The notes under the pieces: generated by a model
What the model saw: the letters and a program-made list of their open reading frames with translations, nothing else
Databases searched by the model: none
What the model was told of the DNA's origin: nothing
Position numbers and translations under genes: made by a program
Shown here: positions 16,048-24,008 of the stretch, one piece after another
Layout of the letters: the number at the start of each line of letters is the position of its first letter
Position numbering within the stretch: the first letter of the stretch is position 1
From: DATBGO01 sp963695645
GTDB lineage: Bacteria; Actinomycetota; Actinomycetes; Streptosporangiales; Streptosporangiaceae
DNA length: 64,000 bases
NCBI GenBank assembly: GCA_963695645.1
Contig: CAVOHC010000016.1
Location: 62,001 to 126,000 of the forward strand
Reading direction: 5' to 3'

Positions 16048-17318
16048 ATGCCTGTGCCGCGACGCTTTCCCCAGCGCATCGCGACTGTCAGCGTCCACAC
16101 GTCGCCGTTGGAGCAGCCGGGAACCGGAGATGCCGGTGGCCTGAACGTCTATGTTGTCGAGGTTGCCAAGCGCCTGGCCGCCCGCGGCGTAGAGGTGGAT
16201 ATCTTTACCCGCGCGTCGTCCAGGCACGTGCCGTCGATAGCCGAACTAGCGCCTGGGGTCCACGTGCGGCATCTCGCCGCAGGTCCCTTCGAGGACCTCG
16301 ACAAGGCTGACCTGCCCGGCCAGCTCTGCCACTTCACCTTGGGGGTGCTACGCGCGGAAGCGGCGTCGACACCCGGCAGGTACGACCTGGTGCATGGGCA
16401 CTACTGGCTGTCCGGCCAGGTAGGCGCGGTGGCCAAGGAACGGTGGGGCGTACCGCTCATTCAGTCCATGCACACCCTCGGCAAGGTAAAGAATGCGGCG
16501 CTGGCCGCGGGCGACGCGGCGGAGCCTGCGGCCAGGATCCGCGGCGAGGCGGAGGTCGTGGCGGCAGCCGACCGCCTGGTCGCCAACTCCGATGAGGAGG
16601 CGCGGCAGCTCATGGGGCTTTACGATGCCGATCCAGCCAGGGTCTGCACGATCAACCCCGGCGTCGACCTATCGGTATTCCAGCCCGGGTCGCAACAGCA
16701 GGCCAGACAGCGGCTTGGGCTTGCCAGCGACGCGGTCGTGCTGGTCTTCGCGGGCCGGGTCCAGCCGCTCAAGGCGCCCGATGTGGTGCTGCGGGCGGCG
16801 GCAACGCTGGTCCGTGACGACCCCAGCCTGGCCGGCTGACGGTAGCGTTCATCGGCGGCCCGAGCGGCGCAGGCCGCGCCGACCCCGATGGGCTGACTGA
16901 GCTGTCCGCAGCACTGGGAATTTCTGACCTGATCCGGCTCGAACCGCCTTGCCCGCAGCCCGAACTGGCTGACTGGTACCGGGCCGCTACCATCGTGATG
17001 GTGCCGTCGCATTCGGAGTCTTTCGGCTTGGTGGCAGTCGAGGCCCAGGCCTGCGGCACGCCAGTGGTGGCCGCATCGGTCGGCGGCCTGCGCACCGCGG
17101 TGCGGGACGGCGTCTCCGGGGTCCTGGTGGACTCACGTGATCCGGCCAGCTACGCGCGGGCGGTCCGCGACCTGATAGGCCAGCCGACCGCGCTAGCCCG
17201 GCTGTCACTCGGGGCGCGGAGGCACGCGTCCCGTTTCGGGTGGGGGTCGACCGTCGACCGGCTGATGCAGATGTACTCGGCGGCGATGAGCGAAACGGCT
17301 CAGGCAGTGGACGCTTAG
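16048..17318 (+). CDS. mshA: D-inositol-3-phosphate glycosyltransferase MshA, interrupted by a frameshift
   Basis: First enzyme of mycothiol synthesis: joins UDP-GlcNAc to inositol 3-phosphate. The N-terminal GT-B half (IATVSVHTSPLEQPGTGDAG, HGHYWLSG, INPGVDLSVFQPG, VFAGRVQPLKAPDVVLRAA) runs in frame 1 and meets TGA at 16837-16839. The C-terminal half continues in frame 3 (LTVAFIGGPSGAG, ELADWYRAATIVMVPSHSES, FGLVAVEAQACGTPVVAASVGGLRTAV) to the TAG at 17316-17318. Restoring one base in the GGCCGGC run near 16830-16836 gives an unbroken family-like protein of about 420 residues. It is a recent mutation or an assembly error. ATG at 16048 has a GGAGG site. Confidence 0.9.
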
Positions 17319-17320
17319 CG

Positions 17321-17836
17321 ATGGACAGGAAATCCGCGGACGCAGCCGGGATCGAGTCGGCGCTCGGCAGCCTCGGGCTCCCTTTCGAGATGCCCCGGCC
17401 TGGCGCCTACCTCGTGCGGCTGGAGGGACAGCACAAGCTCGCGACCATGACCTGGCTCATCGCCGGAGCGCACAGCTTGCACGTCGAGGCGTTTTTCTGC
17501 AGGCAGCCCGACGAGAATCATGCCGAGTTCTACCGGTTCCTGCTCGACCGCGGCGGCCGGATGTATGGCGTGCATTTCGCCCTTGACCCGGTCGGTGACG
17601 TCTACCTGGTCGGGCGGTTGCCGCTCGGCTGCGTCACTACCGACGAGATTGACCGGATACTCGGCTGCGTGCTCAGTTACTCGGACGAGAACTTCGACAC
17701 CGCCCTGATGCTCGGTTTCGCCTCCTCAATCCGCAAGGAATGGGCATGGCGCACCAAGCGCGGCGAGAGCCTGGCCAACCTCCAGGCCTTCACGCGGCTC
17801 GCTGAGGCTGAGCTGACCGAGCCCGGGACCAGCTAG
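17321..17836 (+). CDS. YbjN domain-containing protein
   Basis: A 171-residue soluble protein of the YbjN fold (type III secretion chaperone-like). Typical features include YLVRLEGQHKLATMTWLIAG, HVEAFFCRQPDENH and YRFLLDRGGRMYGVHFALD. It begins at the ATG at 17321, two bases after the mshA stop, and is co-transcribed with it; the mshA-ybjN pair is conserved in actinobacteria. Its molecular role is not established. Confidence 0.9.
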   Translation: MDRKSADAAGIESALGSLGLPFEMPRPGAYLVRLEGQHKLATMTWLIAGAHSLHVEAFFCRQPDENHAEFYRFLLDRGGRMYGVHFALDPVGDVYLVGRLPLGCVTTDEIDRILGCVLSYSDENFDTALMLGFASSIRKEWAWRTKRGESLANLQAFTRLAEAELTEPGTS

Positions 17837-18118
17837 TCAGGATTTAACGAGCCTGGAGACGGCCGCAGCGGCCTCACGGACCTTCTCCTGTGCTTCCGGG
17901 CCACCCTGCTCGATCGCCTGCGTAACGCAGTGAGCCAGGTGATCCTCGAGCAGGCCGAGCGCCACAGCCTGCAATGCCCTGGTCACCGCCGAGACCTGGG
18001 TGAGCACGTCTATGCAGTAATCGTCCTGCTCGACCATCCGCTGCAGGCCGCGTACCTGGCCCTCGATCCTGCGCAGCCGCCTGGTGTAAGCGTCTTTGTC
18101 CTCGGTGTATCCGCGCAT
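17837..18118 (-). CDS. csoR: CsoR-type metal-sensing transcriptional repressor
   Basis: A 93-residue all-helical DUF156 regulator. The copper(I) ligand triad C-H-C of CsoR is visible as C35 (DDYCIDVL), H60 and C64 (LLEDHLAHC). RRIEGQVRGLQRMVEQD is the family signature. Binding of Cu(I) is known to release DNA. The ATG at 18118 starts MRGYTEDKDAY; the longer upstream frame looks non-coding. It is convergent with ybjN and abuts its stop. No obvious copper exporter is adjacent. Confidence 0.92.
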   Translation of the reverse strand: MRGYTEDKDAYTRRLRRIEGQVRGLQRMVEQDDYCIDVLTQVSAVTRALQAVALGLLEDHLAHCVTQAIEQGGPEAQEKVREAAAAVSRLVKS

Positions 18119-18276
18119 GCTGAGACGATACGTGACGCACGCGCGGGCCAGCCGGGATGCAGCAAGCGGGATGCAGCAAGGAGGTCGCGCAGCTCCCACC
18201 TGCTCCCGCGTCGCGCCCACCCCGCCCGCCGGGGTACAAAGGGAGAGCGGGCCGGCGCGGCAGCAGATCACCTTGC

Positions 18277-18364
18277 GGCGGAACTGAGCACCGCCCACGG
18301 CGGAACTAAGCATTACCGACGGCGGGAACTACGCACCACCCACAGCAGAACTGGCACCATCTGC
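18277..18364. repeat. 22-bp degenerate tandem repeat (4 copies)
   Basis: Four units beginning GGCGGAACTnAGCACCnCCC follow one another in the 414-bp gap between csoR and the ApbE operon. No gene is seen in the gap. The repeat lies upstream of both divergent genes and could hold protein-binding sites. Confidence 0.6.
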
Positions 18365-18532
18365 TACCTGAGCACAATCCACGGCAGGGGCGCCCGGGAA
18401 TCCGATGGGCGGTGCGGTGAACCTGGATGAGGCTTTCAGCGATTCCTAGGGTGAGCACGGAATTCTGATCGCCTGGCCACGCCGGCCCGGGCGAGCGCGG
18501 CGGCAAGCCAGGCTGGCAGGGAGGAGCGCGCC

Positions 18533-18784
18533 ATGCGACGGGACGACGTGCGCTTCGCGATGGCCGCCCGCGACGACGGAATGCGCAAGATCAGCAGATT
18601 CACCTGGCGGGCTGGCGCGGTGGGCGTCGTGTGCTCGGCCCTGATCGCCGCCGCCTTCGGCCATAGCATCGCCGCCCACCATCAGGGCAACGGCGGCCAG
18701 CCAGGCCAGGGCACTATCATCGTCCCCGCCGAGCCCCCGGCGCCTGCCCAGGGTGCCGGTCAGGTGACTTCAGGAGCCTCATGA
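18533..18784 (+). CDS. small membrane protein preceding ApbE
   Basis: 83 residues: a charged N-terminus, one membrane segment (about 27-46, ending FGHSIAAHHQ), then a short Gly/Pro/Ala tail ending QVTSGAS. Its TGA overlaps the apbE ATG, so the two are coupled. In comparable actinobacterial operons this slot is taken by an FMN-binding-domain protein flavinylated by ApbE at an SGAT-like motif. Here that domain is absent and only a terminal SGAS resembles it. A GGCAGGGAGGAGC site precedes the ATG. Confidence 0.75.
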   Translation: MRRDDVRFAMAARDDGMRKISRFTWRAGAVGVVCSALIAAAFGHSIAAHHQGNGGQPGQGTIIVPAEPPAPAQGAGQVTSGAS

Positions 18785-19734
18785 CCAGCGTGGCGACGGC
18801 TGGAGACACCTTCAGCGTGTTCGGCACTACGGCCACGCTGCTAGTCAGCGAGCCCGCCGCGGTGCAGGTGGCACGCGCCGTCGCCGACGCCGAGCTTGCG
18901 GCGGTAGATCTCGCGTGCAGCAGGTTCCGCGCGGACTCGGAGCTCTCCGGGCTGAACGCGGCCGGCGGCCGGGCGGTCGCGGTAAGCGGGCTGTTCGCGG
19001 AGATCCTCGGCGTGGCGCTGCGTGCGGCCCGGCTGACCGGCGGGAACGTCGATCCGACCTGCGGAACAGCGCTGGCCGACATCGGCTACGACCGGGATTT
19101 CGCGCTCGTCCGGGCGGCAGGCACGTCCGCGGCGCAAATTTCCGCGAAGCCCCGCCGGGTGCCAGGCTGGCGCAGCGTACATGTGGATCACGCACGTCAC
19201 CAGGTCCGGCTTGGCCGCGGGGCCAAGCTCGACCTGGGTGCGACAGCCAAGGCATGGGCGGCGGATCGCTGTGCGGCGATGATTGCCGCGCGGACCGGCT
19301 CTGGGGTGCTGGTCAGCCTCGGCGGCGACATCGCGGTGGCCGGGAGGCCGCCGGATGCCGGCTGGCGGATCAGGGTCACTGATGATCATGCGGCAAGCCC
19401 GGATACGCCCGGCCAGACGGTCACTATCGGTTCCGGCGGCCTGGCCACCTCAAGCACCACAGTCCGCACCTGGACCGCCGGCGGCCGGCGGATGCACCAC
19501 ATCGTCGACCCGGCCACCGGTGAGCCCGCCCGATCCTGCTGGCGTTCGGTCAGCGTGGCAGCGGGCAGTTGCGTGGACGCCAACACGGCGAGCACCGCGG
19601 CCATCATCCGGGGCGCCGCCGCGCTCCCGTGGCTGCGCGACGCCGGCCTGCCGGCGCGGCTGGTCCGGGGAGACGGGTCGGTTGAGATGACAGCTGGCTG
19701 GCCCCGCCATGGGCCGCCGACCGGCCGGATATGA
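18781..19734 (+). CDS. apbE: FAD:protein FMN transferase
   Basis: A 317-residue ApbE-family flavin transferase, which attaches FMN covalently to Thr/Ser of partner proteins. Motifs seen: DPTCGTALADIGYDRDF, KLDLGATAKAWAADR, LVSLGGDIAVAG, SGGLATSSTTVRTW and HHIVDPATGEPA. No signal peptide or lipobox, so it is likely cytoplasmic. It overlaps both neighbours by four bases in a five-gene operon of membrane electron-transfer proteins. Confidence 0.93.
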   Translation: MTSVATAGDTFSVFGTTATLLVSEPAAVQVARAVADAELAAVDLACSRFRADSELSGLNAAGGRAVAVSGLFAEILGVALRAARLTGGNVDPTCGTALADIGYDRDFALVRAAGTSAAQISAKPRRVPGWRSVHVDHARHQVRLGRGAKLDLGATAKAWAADRCAAMIAARTGSGVLVSLGGDIAVAGRPPDAGWRIRVTDDHAASPDTPGQTVTIGSGGLATSSTTVRTWTAGGRRMHHIVDPATGEPARSCWRSVSVAAGSCVDANTASTAAIIRGAAALPWLRDAGLPARLVRGDGSVEMTAGWPRHGPPTGRI

Positions 19735-20591
19735 GCATCCTGGGTGCCGCAGCACCGCCTGGCGCGATCGTCGTTAACTCGGCGACACCGCTGTGGTACC
19801 TGACCCGTGCCACCGGCCTGGTCGCGCTGGTCCTGCTGACCGCCAGCATGGCGCTGGGGCTGCTGAGCTCGGTCCGGTATCAGCGGCCCGCCTGGCCGCG
19901 TTTTGTCATCGTCGGGCTGCACCGGAATCTCTCGCTGCTGGCGCTGGTCTTCACCGGCGTGCACATAGGGACCACGCTGGCCGACAGCTATGCACCGATC
20001 AGGCTGCAGGACGTGGTGATCCCGTTTATCTCCGCCTACCGGCCGCTCTGGCTCGGCTTGGGGACGATCGCCTTCGACTTGATGATCGCGCTGACCGTTA
20101 CCAGCCTGCTCCGGACGAGGATCAGCTACCGGTCCTGGCACCTGGTGCACTGGGGCTCCTATCTGTGCTGGCCGGTGGCAGTGCTGCACGGCCTGGGTAC
20201 CGGCTCGGACACCCAGGTGACCTGGGTGCTCGGGCTGACGATCGGCTGCGTCGCATTGATCGCGGGCCTGACCGGCTGGCGGCTCGCCTACGGATGGCCG
20301 TCACACGCGTTCGTGCGGCTTGCGGGCGCGCTGATCATCGTGCTCACGCTCGTCGCCGGCGGTGCCTGGCTGGCGGCAGGGCCATTGCGTCCTGGCTGGG
20401 CGCGCCGGTCGGGCACCCCGCCGTCGCTGATCACCGGCGGGACTCGGGCCGGCGCCTCGGCATTGAACCGAGGCAGGATCCGGGCCGCCGCTGCGGCACC
20501 CGACCGAGGCGAAATCCGCGCCGCCGCTGCGGCACCCGACCGGGCCGAGATCCGGACAGCCGGTGCGGCGCTGCCGAGGCGGCCGCGGTGA
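19731..20591 (+). CDS. ferric reductase-like transmembrane cytochrome b
   Basis: 286 residues with six or seven membrane segments between about 18 and 225. Paired histidines for haem are in VGLHRNLSLLALVFTGVH and SWHLVHWGSYLCWPVAVLH, the pattern of ferric-reductase-like (FRD/STEAP-type) domains. The C-terminal 60 residues hold three copies of a 12-residue repeat (RIRAAAAAPDRG-like, about 20475-20582) of no known role. Its place between apbE and a NuoF-like flavoprotein suggests electron transfer from NAD(P)H or ferredoxin across the membrane. Confidence 0.9.
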   Translation: MSILGAAAPPGAIVVNSATPLWYLTRATGLVALVLLTASMALGLLSSVRYQRPAWPRFVIVGLHRNLSLLALVFTGVHIGTTLADSYAPIRLQDVVIPFISAYRPLWLGLGTIAFDLMIALTVTSLLRTRISYRSWHLVHWGSYLCWPVAVLHGLGTGSDTQVTWVLGLTIGCVALIAGLTGWRLAYGWPSHAFVRLAGALIIVLTLVAGGAWLAAGPLRPGWARRSGTPPSLITGGTRAGASALNRGRIRAAAAAPDRGEIRAAAAAPDRAEIRTAGAALPRRPR

Positions 20592-21925
20592 GCGTGACCG
20601 GAGCGCGCGCGGCGGCTGGGCATGCCCTGCCGCCGCGCGCGCTGCCGCGGCTGATCCCGCCGGACGGGCCGCTCGCCCTCGCTGAGCATCTCGAGAGGTA
20701 CGGTCCGGTGCCGTTCTCCGACGCAGCGGCCGGATCTGGCGGGGCGACCTTGATCTCCGCGGTCGAGCAGGCTGGGCTGACGGGCCGGGGCGGCGCGGGC
20801 TTCCCGGCCGGGCGCAAGATGCGCGCAGTGGCTCAGACTGGCCGCCGGGCCGGCCCGCTGCGCAGCCAGGTCGGTACCGTCGTGATCGCTAACGGCGCCG
20901 AATCCGAGCCGGCCAGCATGAAGGACCGGATGCTCCTGGCGCGGGCACCGCATCTGGTGCTGGACGGGATCGCGCTCGCCGCAGAGGCTGTCGGGGCCAC
21001 CCGCGCTTACCTGTGCCTGCACGAGAGCAGCGACGGGGTGGACCGGATCCTCACCAGCGCGATCTCCTCGCGTGACCGCGCTGGGCTGAACCGGCTGCCG
21101 ATCCAGGTGATGATGATTGGCGGCGGCTACGTAGCGAGCCAGGAGACCGCCCTGGTCAGCTTTATCAACGGCGGTGCAGGCAAGCCCACGTTCGTGCCGC
21201 CCCGGCCCTCGGACAAGGGCGCGCACGGTCGCCCCACTTTGATCCAGAACGTGGAAACGCTCGCGCACCTTGCCCTGATAGCGCGGTACGGTGCCGGCTG
21301 GTTCTCCGCTGTTGGCGGCGGCGCAGGCTCCGCGCTGGTCACGATCGGCGGAGCGGTGCACAGGCCTGGTGTCTACGAGATCGCGCTCGGCACTCCACTA
21401 GGAGATCTGCTGCAGCAGGCCGGCGGCCCGACCGAGGCGCCGGAAGCGATCTTGGCCGGCGGTTACTTCGGCGGCTGGATCCGCTACCAGGATGCGCTCG
21501 ACGTCTCGGTCAGCGGTCCCGGCCTTCGAGCGGCTGGCGCATCACTCGGCCCTGGGATCCTCGTGCTGGTGCCTGCCTCGGCCTGCGGGCTCGCTGAGAC
21601 GGCCCGGGTGATCGACTACCTCGCCGGGCAGAGTGCTGGCCAGTGCGGACCGTGCTTTAACGGCCTGCCCGCGCTGGCAGATGCACTCCGGCGGCTCGCG
21701 TTCGGCGGGGCGGACCGACAGACACTCGGCTGGGCCACCCAGTTGCTGACCCTGGTCGCGCGGCGAGGGGCCTGTCACCTGCCGGACGGGACGGCGGCGC
21801 TGGCGGCAAGCACCCTCCGGGTGTTCGCGGATGAGCTCGGGCGGCATGCCGCTGGCGGGCCATGTAGCCGGGTGCGGCGGCCAGGCGTCCTGCCGGTGCC
21901 CGATTCTCCGGATGGCTGGGCGTGA
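20588..21925 (+). CDS. NuoF-like NADH:acceptor oxidoreductase (51-kDa subunit family, SLBB domain)
   Basis: 445 residues. The FMN/NADH-binding part includes LTGRGGAGFPAGRKMRA and ANGAESEPASMKDR; an SLBB domain follows (ALVTIGGAVHRPGVYEIALG), then a C-terminal iron-sulphur region with SAGQCGPCFNGLPAL and RRGACHL. Canonical NuoF has CxxCxxC plus a distant Cys; here the first Cys is Ala. The start is GTG at 20588, overlapping the cytochrome stop (GTGA). It probably oxidises NADH and passes electrons to the ferredoxin or the membrane cytochrome of the operon. Confidence 0.88.
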   Translation: MSVTGARAAAGHALPPRALPRLIPPDGPLALAEHLERYGPVPFSDAAAGSGGATLISAVEQAGLTGRGGAGFPAGRKMRAVAQTGRRAGPLRSQVGTVVIANGAESEPASMKDRMLLARAPHLVLDGIALAAEAVGATRAYLCLHESSDGVDRILTSAISSRDRAGLNRLPIQVMMIGGGYVASQETALVSFINGGAGKPTFVPPRPSDKGAHGRPTLIQNVETLAHLALIARYGAGWFSAVGGGAGSALVTIGGAVHRPGVYEIALGTPLGDLLQQAGGPTEAPEAILAGGYFGGWIRYQDALDVSVSGPGLRAAGASLGPGILVLVPASACGLAETARVIDYLAGQSAGQCGPCFNGLPALADALRRLAFGGADRQTLGWATQLLTLVARRGACHLPDGTAALAASTLRVFADELGRHAAGGPCSRVRRPGVLPVPDSPDGWA

Positions 21926-22140
21926 GGCGCCGAACAGGCCGGGCCAGCCTACGGGTGAATCCCATCGCTTGCGAGGCCCACGGGCTCTGCATCGAGCTGC
22001 TGCCCGAGCTGATCCGCGCCGACCCGTGGGGGTACCCGCTGCTCAGGCAGGGGCCTGTCCCTGAGGAACTGCTGCCGCTGGCGCGCCGGGCCGTCGCCAT
22101 CTGTCCGACCCTGGCCCTGGTGCTCGCCCGCGATGACTGA
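21922..22140 (+). CDS. small ferredoxin
   Basis: A 72-residue ferredoxin of the single-cluster actinobacterial type. Cysteines stand at ACEAHGLC and near the end in AVAICPTLAL, with the usual acidic middle ELLPELIRADPWGYPLL. The number of cysteines is low, fitting a 3Fe-4S or atypical 4Fe-4S centre. GTG start overlapping the NuoF-like stop. Likely the soluble electron carrier of the operon. Confidence 0.85.
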   Translation: MRRRTGRASLRVNPIACEAHGLCIELLPELIRADPWGYPLLRQGPVPEELLPLARRAVAICPTLALVLARDD

Positions 22141-22332
22141 CCGGGGAGGCCAGGACGCCGAGCTCACTGGTCGGCCGTCCCGCCAATGCCGGGGCTACCT
22201 CACGCCGCCACGAGCCTATGACTAATTGGCGGCGGGGTGCCTGACACTACGATCGCGCTAGGCCGGGTGGTGCGGGCGATCAGCATGCGATATTCGTTAC
22301 ATCTTGTTTTTTCCTTGATGCTGGAGGATCCG

Positions 22333-23469
22333 ATGGGCCCACTGGACGGCGTTAGGGTCATCGAGGTCGCCAGCCTGGCGCCTGGCCCGTTCGGCTGCAT
22401 GATCCTGGCCGACCTCGGCGCCGACGTGCTCCGGGTGGACCGGGCCGAGGCGTGCGGCCCGGACGCGACGCCGCCGGCCGACCCGCTCAGCAGGAGCCGC
22501 AGGTCGGTCGGCATCAACCTGAAGGACGCCGACGGGATCGGCCTGCTGCTCGACCTGGCCGAAACGGCCGACGTGCTGGTGGAAGGGTTCAGGCCGGGGG
22601 TCGCCGAAAGGCTGGGCTTCGGGCCTGCGGAGTGCTCGGCGCGGAACCGGCGGCTGGTGTACGGGCGGATTACCGGCTGGGGCCAGGATGGCCCGCTGGC
22701 CAGTACCGCAGGGCACGATATCGACTACATCGCTGTCTCGGGTGCACTTGACCCGATCGGCCGGGTCGGCGAGCGCCCGGTGCCGCCGATCAACCTGCTC
22801 GGTGATTTCGGCGGCGGCGGCATGCTGCTGGCCCTCGGGGTGCTCGCCGCCCTGGTCGAGCGGGACCGGTCCGGGCTCGGCCAGGTCGTCGACGCCGCCA
22901 TGGTGGACGGGTCGGCACTGCTGACCGCGTTCCTTTACGGGCTGCGGGCCGAGGGGCGGTGGCAGGACCAGCGCGGGGTCAACCTGCTGGACGGCGGAGC
23001 GCCGTTCTATGACACCTACGCGACGGCCGGCGGCGGCCACGTGGCGGTGGGTGCGCTGGAGCCGAAGTTCTATACCGAGCTGCTGGCCGGACTGGGGCTC
23101 TCCGATGCTGACCTTCCCGACCAATATGACCAGTCCGGCTGGCCGGTGCTCAGGGAGCGGTTCGCCACGGCGTTCTCGCAGCGGAGCAGGGACGACTGGG
23201 CTGCGGCGTTCGCGGGCTCCGATGCCTGCGTGGCACCGGTGCTGGGATTTGGCGACGCGGCCGACCACCCCTACAACGTGGCCCGAGGGGTATTCGTCGA
23301 CGTCGGCGGCCTGGTGCAGCCCGCACCCGCGCCGCGGTTCGGGCGCAGCACCGCCGGGCCGCCGCAGCCGCCGCCACGGCCCGGCGCGGACACCGACGAC
23401 GTGCTGGCCGGCCTTGGCTGCGGGCCGGACGAGATCGCCAATCTCCGTGCCAGGGGCATAGTCGGCTGA
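22333..23469 (+). CDS. CaiB/BaiF CoA-transferase family III protein, alpha-methylacyl-CoA racemase-like
   Basis: A 378-residue class III CoA-transferase fold protein. It opens GPLDGVRVIEVASLAPGPFG. The residues used by mycobacterial alpha-methylacyl-CoA racemase appear to be present: H128 in GHDIDYIA and D158 in LLGDFGGGG, so it more likely epimerises branched acyl-CoA than transfers CoA. The start is ATG at 22333 after a strong GGAGG; the upstream frame is dropped. It seems to be a single-gene unit with a T-rich stretch (CTTGTTTTTTCC) just upstream. Confidence 0.88.
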   Translation: MGPLDGVRVIEVASLAPGPFGCMILADLGADVLRVDRAEACGPDATPPADPLSRSRRSVGINLKDADGIGLLLDLAETADVLVEGFRPGVAERLGFGPAECSARNRRLVYGRITGWGQDGPLASTAGHDIDYIAVSGALDPIGRVGERPVPPINLLGDFGGGGMLLALGVLAALVERDRSGLGQVVDAAMVDGSALLTAFLYGLRAEGRWQDQRGVNLLDGGAPFYDTYATAGGGHVAVGALEPKFYTELLAGLGLSDADLPDQYDQSGWPVLRERFATAFSQRSRDDWAAAFAGSDACVAPVLGFGDAADHPYNVARGVFVDVGGLVQPAPAPRFGRSTAGPPQPPPRPGADTDDVLAGLGCGPDEIANLRARGIVG

Positions 23470-23567
23470 GCAAGCGGCTCGCGGAACACGACGGCGCGGA
23501 ATACGACGGCGCAGAGTTTGCCCGGAATGCAGGGGCGAGGGTAAGCTAACAGCGGTTTACTCAGGCA

Positions 23568-23722
23568 CCTCGTTCGGTGAGGCGTCGACATGAACACAGG
23601 CCACTGATCCGACGACGTCGAGAGACGCCCAGGGTCAGGACAGGTCTCCCCGGCTTAAGGGGTGACCCGAAGTGGCTGCACCTTCGGTGCTACGTCGTGT
23701 CGTGCCAAAGCTCTGACGAGTT
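23568..23722 (+). ncRNA. M-box (ykoK) magnesium riboswitch
   Basis: The conserved blocks of the M-box appear in order: CTCGTTCGGTGAGGC, GGCCACTG, ACGTCGAGAGACGCC, GGGTC, CCCGAAGTGGC, and the closing CGTGCCAAAGCTCTGACGAG. Outer stem P1 is CTCGT (23569) with ACGAG (23716). This class senses Mg2+ and shuts off Mg transporters when Mg is plentiful. It lies upstream of an NRAMP-family transporter. A CCTCCCC near 23751 could pair with the GGAGGGAGG at 23796, suggesting control of translation; no terminator T-run is seen. Confidence 0.9.
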
Positions 23723-23810
23723 TGGGGTGCGCGTTGGCTTAATGCCGCGGTCCTCCCCTGGTGCCCAAGACTTGGCACCCGCGTGTGTCACGACCGGAGG
23801 GAGGCGAGAC

Positions 23811-23882
23811 ATGGACTGCAGTAGTCCTGGCCATCATCGGCCCTGCATCCGACCATTCTCGACTTCTTCCGGCACGCGGTAA
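23811..23882 (+). CDS. possible 23-codon leader peptide after the M-box
   Basis: An ATG sits six bases after a very strong Shine-Dalgarno (GGAGGGAGG, 23796-23804) and opens a 23-codon frame (MDCSSPGHHRPC, IRPFSTSSGTR). It has three prolines and three arginines. The transporter start is about 130 bases further on, so the strong ribosome site serves this ORF. By analogy with the proline-containing MgtL leader it may couple translation to transporter expression; this is speculative. Confidence 0.35.
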   Translation: MDCSSPGHHRPCIRPFSTSSGTR

Positions 23883-24008
23883 CTGCCCGTTCGCTGCAAT
23901 CTGCCCGCTTCACGACTTGCCCCGCTGCGCCTGAGCGCATGCTGAGCGCAGGCTAGGCGGATGCCACGTGCCTCCCAGGACCCCCACCGGGGAGAGGGAG
24001 GGATCACC

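Noticed and set aside
19793..20587. Upstream extension of the NuoF-like frame through the cytochrome gene
   Set aside because: The extension is an out-of-frame reading of the membrane cytochrome. The GTG at 20588 gives the family N-terminus and a GTGA overlap.
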